A stretch of 5,531 bases of DNA, taken from positions 1-5,531 of the forward strand of contig CAZPLZ010000200.1 in assembly GCA_964587525.1 (NCBI GenBank). The letters run 5' to 3'. Made by a program: the position numbers and the translations under genes. Shown here piece after piece: positions 1 through 5,531 of the stretch; position 1 is the first letter of the stretch, and each line of letters begins with the position of its first letter. This stretch comes from CAZPLZ01 sp964587525 (GTDB lineage Bacteria > Oederibacteriota > CAKKQC01). A model generated the notes under the pieces. It worked only from the letters and a program-made list of their open reading frames with translations. It did no database searches and had not been told where the DNA came from.

Positions 1-43
1 TGCATGGGCAATTTCATGAGTTTTTCTATTGTAAACTAAGACC
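1..43. other. AT-rich leader, possibly the last codons of an upstream gene
   Basis: This stretch is clearly more AT-rich than the rest of the window. Two plus-strand frames are open from the window edge. One ends with TAA at 37-39. The other ends with TGA at 45-47 and would overlap the GTG start of the first ATPase as GTGA, the same arrangement seen at 3399-3402. Either could be the tail of an upstream gene, but about 14 residues are too few to identify a family. No good -35/-10 pair or purine-rich ribosome site is visible, so it could equally be a short intergenic spacer. Confidence 0.3.
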
Positions 44-796
44 GTGATTGTTATCGAGAACCTCACCAAAAGGTACGGCCAGTTCACGGCGGTGTCGGAT
101 CTTTCGCTCACCGTGCGGCCAGGTGAGATCTATGGCTTCCTGGGGCCGAACGGCGCGGGCAAGACCACCACCCTCAAAATTCTCACCGGGTTGCTGCGTT
201 CCACTTCGGGCCGCGTGACGGTGTGCGGCCATGACGTTGCAAAAGACCCGGACAGCGCCAAGCGCGTCATCGGGTACATTTCTGATGAGCCGCACCCGTA
301 CGAACGGCTGACGGGCCGGGAATTCCTCCTGACGGTGGCCTCGCTGTACGGCGTGAACGGTAAGAGGCGTGTGCAGCGGGTCCGCGAGGGGTTGGAAATG
401 TTCGACCTGCTGCCTTGGGCTGATGAACTGACTGAGAGCTACTCGCACGGGATGAAGCAAAAGCTCATGGTTGCAGCGTCCCTGCTGCACGAGCCAAAGG
501 TCATCATTGCCGACGAACCCCTGGTGGGTCTGGACCCCTTGAGCGCCCGCCGTCTGAAAGAGTTTTTTCGCTCTCTGGCTGACCGGGGCCGGACGATCCT
601 GCTGGCAACTCATATCTTGGAAATCGCGGAAAAGCTTTGCGACCGGCTAGGCATCATCATGGATGGCCGGCTCCTGGCCGAGGGGACGGTGTCTGAATTA
701 CAGGATCGCCTGAGAACCCCAGGGCAGAATCTGGAAGAAATTTTCCTCGCGCTGACGGCGGGATCGGGAGAGGCCGAACTTGTCCGGAAGCTCTAG
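44..796 (+). CDS. ABC transporter ATP-binding protein, EcsA-like
   Basis: This is a 250-residue cytoplasmic ATPase that should power the membrane protein encoded immediately downstream. Walker A is GPNGAGKTT (residues 34-42). The ABC signature is the variant YSHGM (133-137), followed by KQK. Walker B with the catalytic glutamate is IIADEP (154-159), the D-loop region is VGLDP (161-165), and the switch histidine is H190. The Q-loop position reads IGYISDEP, so aspartate (D81) stands where most ABC ATPases have glutamine. The variants YSHGMKQK and DEPLVGLDP, and an acidic residue at the Q-loop, resemble the EcsA family, as does the length. The GTG at 44 is the only reasonable start: an in-frame stop lies at 32-34 and the beta strand of the domain begins directly after it. 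No clear Shine-Dalgarno sequence precedes it, which suggests coupling to an upstream gene. The substrate is unknown. The ABC assignment is certain, the EcsA-like subfamily likely. Confidence 0.95.
   Translation: MIVIENLTKRYGQFTAVSDLSLTVRPGEIYGFLGPNGAGKTTTLKILTGLLRSTSGRVTVCGHDVAKDPDSAKRVIGYISDEPHPYERLTGREFLLTVASLYGVNGKRRVQRVREGLEMFDLLPWADELTESYSHGMKQKLMVAASLLHEPKVIIADEPLVGLDPLSARRLKEFFRSLADRGRTILLATHILEIAEKLCDRLGIIMDGRLLAEGTVSELQDRLRTPGQNLEEIFLALTAGSGEAELVRKL
786..790 (+). promoter_or_regulatory. Ribosome binding site inside the end of the first ATPase gene
   Basis: GGAAG lies 6 bases before the ATG at 797 and inside the last codons of the preceding gene. It supports that ATG as the start of the large membrane protein. 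The stop codon TAG (794-796) directly abuts the ATG, so translation is probably coupled. Confidence 0.5.
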
Positions 797-2467
797 ATGC
801 ACGAGCTTGTAACGCTCCTGCTCATTCCGGTGCGCCGGTTGCTCAATGGGCTCAAACGGCCGGCGGAGGTGAGGTGGACCCGATGGGTGTTTTTGCTGCT
901 GGTCGGCGCGTTATTGATGGGGGCCATTTTCGGGCTGCTGCGGCTGATGATTGGGTATTTTTACCAGCAGCCTGTGATTGGGGTGCTGCTGGTCAACCGC
1001 ATATTTTCCATGTTTTTCTTGGTGTTTCTGTTCATGCTGGTGTATTCGAATATTCTGGCTTCGCTTTCCTCGCACTTCCTCTCCCGGGATCTTGCGCACC
1101 TTCATGCGAGCCCAGCCCGGCCGACAGCGATATTTTTCGCCAAGGCCATGGAAGCCCTGGTGAGCAGCTCCTGGATGGTGGTGTTCTTGTGCGTGCCCCT
1201 CTATGCTGCGCTGGGTGTCGTGAAGGGTGTCCAGTGGCCGTTTTACGCGCTCGCCATGACTGCCACCATTCCATTTTTACTGATCCCAGCCGCCTTCAGT
1301 ATGCTCGTGAATATCGGGCTTATGCATGTGTTTCCTGCCCAGCGGCTCCGCGAAATCATGGTGTTGACTGGTACGCTGATGTTCTGCGCTGCGATGGTTG
1401 TCTTTCGTCTCATGGAGCCGGAAAAACTGGTCACCCCGTCGGACGATATGCTGGTTCTTGAGTTTATGACAACACTGGCAGCGCCGTCCGCCCCGTACCT
1501 GCCAAGCGCGTGGGCGGGCCAAGCGGTCATCGCAGCTTCCAACGTGGCCATCAACCCCCTGGCCTACTGGATGAATCTGGGCTGGCTGTGGGCCGCCGCG
1601 GCTGTGCTCTGGGCCCTCTGCCTGGTGCTGGCGAGCCGGTGGTACACCGGAGCTTGGCAGCAAGCAAACGAATCCCTCAACATCAAGCGGGGAGTGCGGC
1701 TGGCGCGGAGCTGGCTGCCGCTGCGCGTGGGCCCATACCTCTCGATTCTCCTCAAGGATTTCAAAGTGTTCATCCGTGAGCCGGCCCAGTGGGGACAGAT
1801 ATTTCTCCTCGCCGTACTCGTCCTGATCTACCTCTCTAGCCTGGCCAAAATACCTCCTTCAATCGCTCAGGGGCTTCGAAGCCTTTTATTTTTCCTGAAC
1901 TTGGGGCTTATCGGCTTGATCTTGACCGCAGTCGCGGCCCGGTTTTTGTTCCCACTGGTCAGCATGGAAGCTGGATCGTTCGAGCTCTTGCGGATCGCGC
2001 CTCTCTCCATGGAGCGGTACCTGTGGACCCGGCTACTGGCTGGATTGGTACCACTTCTTTTTCTGGCACTGGCGCTGGTGGGCTTTTCGATTCCACTCCT
2101 CGGGGTGGACTGGTTTATGGCGCTGGTGGCCTTTCTCTCGGTCATCGGAATGACGCTGGCGGTGAGCGCGCTGGCGGTGGGGTGTGGTGCAGCCTTCGCC
2201 AAGTTTCGGGTCTCGAACCCGGAGGAGATTGTTACGAGCGCCGGCGGGTTTTTCTATATGGCGCTCTCGGCAATATACATCATTGGCATCCTGCTGCTGG
2301 AGTCGCAACCGGTGCGTTTGTATTACTTCTCAGCGCTCTTCCACCGCCCGTTTGCCCATCAGGTGTTCACCGCGGTGTCGCTGGCGACGGTGGTCGCCGT
2401 GACGGCAGCCTGTGTCATCGGGTCAATTCGGTTGGGTGCCAGGGCGCTGACGGCACGGGAGCTCTAG
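797..2467 (+). CDS. Large polytopic ABC exporter membrane subunit, EcsB/ABC_tran_2-like
   Basis: This 556-residue integral membrane protein is the likely transmembrane partner of the ATPase that ends at the base before its start. I count about 12 hydrophobic segments: roughly residues 31-55, 70-92, 124-141, 149-178, 186-205, 262-282, 334-350, 362-388, 412-435, 438-468, 484-501 and 522-546. Two cytoplasmic-looking elements have a similar pattern, one around SRDLAHLHASPA (96-107) and one around SMEAGSFELLRIAPL (389-403). A charged stretch, LLKDFKVFIREPAQWGQ (318-334), starts the second half, and GCGAAFAKFRVSNPEE (462-477) lies late in the protein. These are the hallmarks I know from the 'putative ABC exporter' family (Pfam ABC_tran_2), which pairs with EcsA-like ATPases. 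The protein looks like two fused six-helix halves. The substrate cannot be read from the sequence. Membrane exporter subunit is near certain, the exact family probable. Confidence 0.9.
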   Translation: MHELVTLLLIPVRRLLNGLKRPAEVRWTRWVFLLLVGALLMGAIFGLLRLMIGYFYQQPVIGVLLVNRIFSMFFLVFLFMLVYSNILASLSSHFLSRDLAHLHASPARPTAIFFAKAMEALVSSSWMVVFLCVPLYAALGVVKGVQWPFYALAMTATIPFLLIPAAFSMLVNIGLMHVFPAQRLREIMVLTGTLMFCAAMVVFRLMEPEKLVTPSDDMLVLEFMTTLAAPSAPYLPSAWAGQAVIAASNVAINPLAYWMNLGWLWAAAAVLWALCLVLASRWYTGAWQQANESLNIKRGVRLARSWLPLRVGPYLSILLKDFKVFIREPAQWGQIFLLAVLVLIYLSSLAKIPPSIAQGLRSLLFFLNLGLIGLILTAVAARFLFPLVSMEAGSFELLRIAPLSMERYLWTRLLAGLVPLLFLALALVGFSIPLLGVDWFMALVAFLSVIGMTLAVSALAVGCGAAFAKFRVSNPEEIVTSAGGFFYMALSAIYIIGILLLESQPVRLYYFSALFHRPFAHQVFTAVSLATVVAVTAACVIGSIRLGARALTAREL

Positions 2468-2472
2468 AGAAC

Positions 2473-3402
2473 ATGACTGCGGCTGTCCAGGTCTCAGAGG
2501 TTTCCCGGTCTTACGGTACGAGGAAGGCGTTGGATGAGTTGTCTTTCGATGTGCAACCGGGGGAGCTCTTTGGCGTGATCGGGCAGAACGGCAGTGGGAA
2601 GACGACCCTGTTCAACATCCTGAACACGTCCTGCCGTCCATCACACGGTGAGGTCCGGATCATGGGCCTATCAACGGCAGCGGAGCCGGAGCCTGTGCGC
2701 CGAAAAATAGGCGTGGTGTTTCAGCATCCATGTCTGGACCGTTTTTTGTCTGTTCGTGAGAATTTGTTCATTCATGGCCGCCTCTACGGTCTTGACGGTC
2801 CCTCAATCCGTGTCCGGATCGGAGAGGAACTGATGCGGGCTGGCCTCTCTGGGCGTTCCGGAGACCGTGCTGGGGCACTGTCCGGGGGCCTGCGCCGCCG
2901 GGCCGAGCTGGCGAAGGCCCTCCTGCATCAGCCGGACGTGCTGCTGATGGATGAACCCACCGCCGCCTTGGATCCGTCCGCGCGGGCAGACTTCTGGTCG
3001 CATCTCAATGAGCTGCGGCAGGCCCGTCACCTGACGGTGTTGCTGACCACGCATCACATGGAAGAGGCCGAGCGGTGCGACCGGCTGCTCATGCTGGATG
3101 AAGGCAAGTCGCTGGCACAAGGAACGCCGGCGGCGTTGAAGAAAAAAGTTGGCTCGGAGGTGCTCTCCGTTTCTTCCCAGCATCCAGAAAAAGTGGTGGA
3201 GGTGGTCCGCACTCGCTATGGGGTCGAGGCGCAGGTCGTTGATGGGGTTGTTCGGTTCGAGGTTTTGCACGCCTCTACGCTGGTCGCTGGATTGGCGGAA
3301 GCGTTGGGTGAGGACGCGTCGTCCATCACTGTCAGCCAACCATCCCTGGATGACGTGTTCATCAAGCTGACCGGACACCGCTTCAAGGGGTCGACGTCGT
3401 GA
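2473..3402 (+). CDS. ABC transporter ATP-binding protein, DrrA/NodI type
   Basis: This is a 309-residue cytoplasmic ATPase expected to drive the ABC-2 permease encoded next. Motifs in order: Walker A GQNGSGKTT (37-45), Q-loop glutamine Q84 in VVFQHP, signature LSGGL followed by RRR (136-143), Walker B VLLMDEP (156-162) with catalytic E161, D-loop AALDP (164-168) and switch histidine H194 in TTHHMEEAE. After the nucleotide-binding domain comes a C-terminal extension (about 220-309) ending in PSLDDVFIKLTGH (290-302), typical of DrrA-type multidrug/antibiotic exporter ATPases. The signature has Leu where Gln or Met is usual. ATG 2473 is preferred: it lies 5 bases after the previous stop and the first beta strand begins a few residues later, although the frame stays open further upstream inside the preceding gene. 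The stop overlaps the next start by 4 bases. Family certain, substrate unknown; the Sco neighbour suggests a role in oxidase maturation. Confidence 0.96.
   Translation: MTAAVQVSEVSRSYGTRKALDELSFDVQPGELFGVIGQNGSGKTTLFNILNTSCRPSHGEVRIMGLSTAAEPEPVRRKIGVVFQHPCLDRFLSVRENLFIHGRLYGLDGPSIRVRIGEELMRAGLSGRSGDRAGALSGGLRRRAELAKALLHQPDVLLMDEPTAALDPSARADFWSHLNELRQARHLTVLLTTHHMEEAERCDRLLMLDEGKSLAQGTPAALKKKVGSEVLSVSSQHPEKVVEVVRTRYGVEAQVVDGVVRFEVLHASTLVAGLAEALGEDASSITVSQPSLDDVFIKLTGHRFKGSTS
3385..3402 (+). promoter_or_regulatory. Ribosome site and GTGA stop/start overlap for the ABC-2 permease
   Basis: AAGGGG (3385-3390) sits 8 bases before the GTG at 3399. That GTG shares bases with the TGA stop of the ATPase (3400-3402). 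This overlap fixes the permease start at the GTG and implies translational coupling, which would keep ATPase and permease in step. Confidence 0.6.
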
Positions 3403-4172
3403 AGGGTGGAAGGGGCATCCTGACACTGGCGCAGCGAGAACTGAAGAGGTTTTACCGCCAGCGCGGGCGTGTGACCGGGACTTTAGGGACCCCCTTGGTT
3501 CTCTGGGTACTGTTAGGTGCAGGGTTCGGCAAGACTTTTCAAGTTGCTGAGGCTGCCAGTGGGGGCTATCTTTCGTACTTCTTTCCGGGAGTGGTGGTGC
3601 TTCAGGTGTTGTTCACGGCGGTGTTTGCGAACATTGCGATCATCGAAGACCGGCGCGAGGGATTTCTTCAGTCTGTGCTGGTGGCTCCGGTTCCCCGCTG
3701 GGGAATTGTCCTGGGGCAGGTTGTGGGTGGAAGTGCCATCGCCTTGCTGCAGGCCGCGCTGATGCTGTGCTTGCTGCCATGGCTAGGCATCAAGGTGTCC
3801 TGGCAGACGCTGGCAGGCCTGGCTACGGTGTGCGCATTGCTGGCGGTGGGGTTCAATTCATTGGGATGTGCCGTGGCATGGTGGATGAATTCCTCACAGG
3901 GATTTCATGCCTTCATGAACCTTGTCCTGATCCCCCTCTGGATGCTATCCGGCGCCGTGTTTCCTGCATCCGGGGCGCCTGAGTGGCTTCAGTGGATCAT
4001 GACGCTGAACCCCCTCTCCTACGGGGTCACGGCCCTACGCCAATTGATGGGACAGCCCTGGGCGGCGGGTGGCCTGGGCGCAGGCGTGCTGGCGGTGAAC
4101 ATAGGGGTGACTGCTGCATTCGCCGTCATCGCGCTGCTGCTGGCCTGGTGGCGAGTTAAGGAGCCATCTTAA
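3399..4172 (+). CDS. ABC-2 type transporter permease
   Basis: This is a 257-residue inner-membrane permease, partner of the preceding DrrA-type ATPase. Six hydrophobic segments are visible at about residues 28-44, 61-83, 103-128, 138-162, 172-190 and 228-251. The classic ABC-2 coupling region follows the second: EDRREGFLQSVLVAPVPR (83-100), then GIVLGQVVGG (102-111). NPLSYGVTALRQ (204-215) between the fifth and sixth segments is another usual feature of NodJ/DrrB-like permeases. The length is normal for the family. One such chain has only six helices, so a homodimer with two ATPase copies would be expected. The start is the GTG that overlaps the upstream stop. The stop lies 3 bases before the Sco gene. 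Related permeases export lipids, polysaccharides, drugs or unknown compounds; nothing in this sequence tells which. Confidence 0.95.
   Translation: MKGGRGILTLAQRELKRFYRQRGRVTGTLGTPLVLWVLLGAGFGKTFQVAEAASGGYLSYFFPGVVVLQVLFTAVFANIAIIEDRREGFLQSVLVAPVPRWGIVLGQVVGGSAIALLQAALMLCLLPWLGIKVSWQTLAGLATVCALLAVGFNSLGCAVAWWMNSSQGFHAFMNLVLIPLWMLSGAVFPASGAPEWLQWIMTLNPLSYGVTALRQLMGQPWAAGGLGAGVLAVNIGVTAAFAVIALLLAWWRVKEPS
4158..4163 (+). promoter_or_regulatory. Ribosome binding site of the Sco gene
   Basis: AAGGAG is the best Shine-Dalgarno match in the window and lies in the final codons of the permease gene. Its spacing to ATG 4176 is 12 bases, longer than usual, but no other start in this frame fits the N-terminal anchor better. 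Confidence 0.6.
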
Positions 4173-4175
4173 TCC

Positions 4176-4799
4176 ATGACCCGCCTTAGGGTCTGGCTGC
4201 GTGTGTTGATGGTGGCGCTCGCGGTGGGCATCGCGGGGCTGCTCATTGCACCTCGATTTCGTGGCGTGGCACAGCGGGAATCGCCTCACTATGGCCGGGT
4301 GGGGGAGTTTACCCTGACCGCGCACAGCGGGAAATCATTTGGAATGGCTGATCTGCGGGGCGCGGTCTGGTTGGCCGATTTCGTCTTTACCAGGTGCCAG
4401 GGGCCGTGTCCACTGATGACCGCCAAGATGGCGGCGCTGGAGCGCGATCTTCCAGCGGGACCAGCCTTGCAATTTGTCTCAGTTTCTGTGGATCCGGAAT
4501 ACGACACCCCCAAGGTGCTTACCGCCTACGCGCAGAGCCACGGCATCACCTCAGCCCGCTGGCATTTCTTGACCGGGAAAACTGCGGCGGTGTACGACCT
4601 CATGCAAAATGTGTTCAAACTGCCGTTGGGTCAGATCCAGGATGAGGATCCGGATGACATCATCATTCCTCACAGTCAAAAATTTGTGCTGGTGGACCCC
4701 GCCGGTGTGATCCGCGGTTACTATGACAGCGACGATGAGACCGAGCTGCAACGATTGCGCGCTGATGTTGCAGCTTTGCTGAAGACTATTCGACGGTGA
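4176..4799 (+). CDS. Sco1/SenC/PrrC family copper-binding protein
   Basis: This is a 207-residue protein with a short positively charged N-terminus (R3, R5, R9) and one hydrophobic helix (about 6-25). It is therefore anchored in the inner membrane with a thioredoxin-fold domain on the outer face; there is no lipobox cysteine. The copper-binding set is complete: C74 and C78 in FTRCQGPCP (71-79), and H166 in IIIPHSQKF. Other family marks are SVDPEYDTP (104-112) and FVLVDPAGVIRGYYD (170-184). Sco proteins deliver copper to, or reduce, the CuA site of cytochrome c oxidase; some act in redox sensing or general copper handling. An acidic loop, QDEDPDD (155-161), precedes the ligand histidine. The gene starts 3 bases after the permease stop, so co-expression with the exporter is likely. 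No oxidase gene is present in the window to confirm the role. Confidence 0.95.
   Translation: MTRLRVWLRVLMVALAVGIAGLLIAPRFRGVAQRESPHYGRVGEFTLTAHSGKSFGMADLRGAVWLADFVFTRCQGPCPLMTAKMAALERDLPAGPALQFVSVSVDPEYDTPKVLTAYAQSHGITSARWHFLTGKTAAVYDLMQNVFKLPLGQIQDEDPDDIIIPHSQKFVLVDPAGVIRGYYDSDDETELQRLRADVAALLKTIRR
4786..4799. other. Convergent 3' overlap of the Sco and glmS genes
   Basis: The Sco stop TGA (4797-4799) lies inside the last glmS codons, and the glmS stop (complement of 4786-4788) lies inside the last Sco codons. Fourteen bases are therefore coding on both strands. No GC-rich hairpin with a T-run is visible here, so the two transcripts must run into each other or end by another means such as Rho. 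Confidence 0.9.
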
Positions 4800-5531
4800 C
4801 GCTTTTGGCGAGGTTGCGCGGCTTGTCGATGTCGCAGCCCCGCTCCCGCGCGATGAAGTAGGCAAACAGTTGCAGGGGAACGACGGTCAGGATCGGGGAG
4901 AACTCCTCCGGAACTTCAGGGACGTACATCACATCTTCTGAGATTTTGGCGATCTCCAAGTCACCTTCCGTCGCAACGGTGATGATCCGTCCGGATCGGG
5001 CGCCGACTTCCCGGATGTTGCTCACCATTTTTTCGTACGTTTCCCCCTTGACGCAGACGCACACGACCGGCAGTCCAGGGTGGATGAGCGCGATGGGGCC
5101 ATGTTTCATCTCACCGGCCGCGTACCCCTCCGCATGCATGTAAGAAATCTCTTTGTTCTTTAACGCGCCTTCCATTGCGGTGGGGTAGTTGAATTTCCTG
5201 CCCAGGTAGAGCGCACTGGGGGCCTGTGCGTATTTTTTGGCTAGCCTCTGGATGGTGTCCTGAGACCCTAGAATGGCTTCGATTTTCTCCGGAATGTCCT
5301 CCAGCTCCTTGATCATGGCGGAGGCTTGGCCGTTGCTCAGGCTGCCGCTGAGGCGTGCGTAATAGATGGTGAACAGGTAAAACGCCGCGAGTTGAGCGGT
5401 GTACGCCTTGGTGGAGGCCACCCCGATTTCCGGACCCGCGTTGGTATAGATGACCCCGTCGGACTCACGGGCGATGGAAGAGCCCACCACGTTGCAGATG
5501 GAAATGATTTTGCAGCCCTGCTGGCGGGCCA
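4786..5531 (-). CDS. glmS: Glucosamine-fructose-6-phosphate aminotransferase (isomerizing), C-terminal part
   Basis: This is the last 247 full codons of GlmS; the N-terminal glutaminase domain and the start lie beyond the window edge, so the gene is partial only because it is cut. The enzyme converts fructose-6-phosphate and glutamine to glucosamine-6-phosphate, the first step toward UDP-GlcNAc for peptidoglycan and lipopolysaccharide, in the cytoplasm. The fragment covers the end of the first SIS domain, with NAGPEIGVASTKA (complement of 5404-5442), and the whole second SIS domain, with HAEGYAAGEMKHG (complement of 5098-5136). It ends in the nearly invariant tail NLAKSVTVE. The lysine of that tail (codon 4804-4806) is the one known in Escherichia coli to form the Schiff base with the sugar. 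About 40 percent of the usual roughly 600 residues is visible, with no frameshift. It converges on the Sco gene and overlaps it by 14 bases. Confidence 0.97.
   Translation of the reverse strand, partial: ARQQGCKIISICNVVGSSIARESDGVIYTNAGPEIGVASTKAYTAQLAAFYLFTIYYARLSGSLSNGQASAMIKELEDIPEKIEAILGSQDTIQRLAKKYAQAPSALYLGRKFNYPTAMEGALKNKEISYMHAEGYAAGEMKHGPIALIHPGLPVVCVCVKGETYEKMVSNIREVGARSGRIITVATEGDLEIAKISEDVMYVPEVPEEFSPILTVVPLQLFAYFIARERGCDIDKPRNLAKSVTVE

Noticed and set aside
12..40. Possible sigma-70 promoter in the AT-rich leader
   Set aside because: No hexamer pair with acceptable matches and spacing; TATTGT at 27-32 has no matching -35 within the window.
26..613. Antisense open frame of 195 codons opposite the first ATPase
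   Set aside because: It mirrors a GC-rich coding sequence, has no recognisable domain, and the sense frame carries all ABC motifs.
874..1461. Plus-strand open frame of 195 codons within the large permease gene
   Set aside because: Cys/Gly/Ala-rich out-of-frame translation without family features; the overlapping frame has coherent membrane segments and motifs.
2023..2472. Open frame continuing 450 bases upstream of the second ATPase in the same frame
   Set aside because: It lies inside the large permease gene, its translation is Gly/Arg-rich without family features, and the ATPase domain begins normally at ATG 2473.
2803..3426. Antisense open frame of 207 codons opposite the second ATPase
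   Set aside because: Same reason: shadow of a well-supported gene, with His/Arg/Gln-rich composition and no motif.
2473..4799. Nitrous oxide reductase maturation genes (NosF/NosY with a Sco-like protein)
   Set aside because: No NosD-like periplasmic repeat protein, NosL or NosZ is present, and the C-terminal extension of the ATPase fits DrrA-type exporters.
4800..4810. CGC-TTTTG-GCG small inverted repeat as a possible terminator
   Set aside because: The stem is only three base pairs with no T-run, and it lies in the conserved glmS tail codons.
1..5531. Defence system, mobile element, CRISPR array, tRNA or long repeats
   Set aside because: No nuclease, transposase or integrase motifs, no regularly spaced repeats and no cloverleaf-like segment were found; the window is almost fully explained by six housekeeping-type genes.

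Overview
The window holds a compact, same-strand run of five genes (44-4799), followed by the 3' part of a convergent glmS gene (4786-5531, cut by the window edge). Nearly all of it is coding, with no RNA gene, mobile element, CRISPR array or gap over 50 bases. The sequence is moderately GC-rich, uses GTG as well as ATG starts, and looks like ordinary chromosomal DNA from a Gram-negative-type bacterium that respires with haem-copper oxidases. The GlmS and Sco protein styles would fit Nitrospira-like bacteria. That placement is an impression from the sequences, not something the window proves.

Region 1 (44-2467) encodes an EcsA-like ATPase followed with no gap by a 556-residue polytopic membrane protein of the EcsB/'putative ABC exporter' type. 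Region 2 (2473-4172) encodes a second, unrelated-looking ABC pair: a DrrA-type ATPase with its C-terminal domain, overlapping by 4 bases an ABC-2 permease of 257 residues. Region 3 (4176-4799) encodes a membrane-anchored Sco1/SenC/PrrC protein with the complete CxxxC plus His copper-binding set. The junctions are 0, +5, -4 and +3 bases, so the five genes are very probably one translationally coupled operon.

Functional reading: the DrrAB-type exporter next to Sco is an arrangement I associate with cytochrome c oxidase biogenesis loci, where Sco delivers copper to the CuA centre. The EcsAB-like pair is an additional exporter of unknown substrate in the same transcript. The glmS fragment (glucosamine-6-phosphate synthase, cell-wall and amino-sugar precursor supply) reads the other way and is probably unrelated in function. 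Its 3' end overlaps that of the Sco gene by 14 bases.

I see no clear sign of a previously undescribed system. The points most worth following are the coupling of two structurally different ABC exporters to a Sco protein, the altered Q-loop of the first ATPase, the two-fold internal organisation of the large permease, and the interlocked convergent gene ends.
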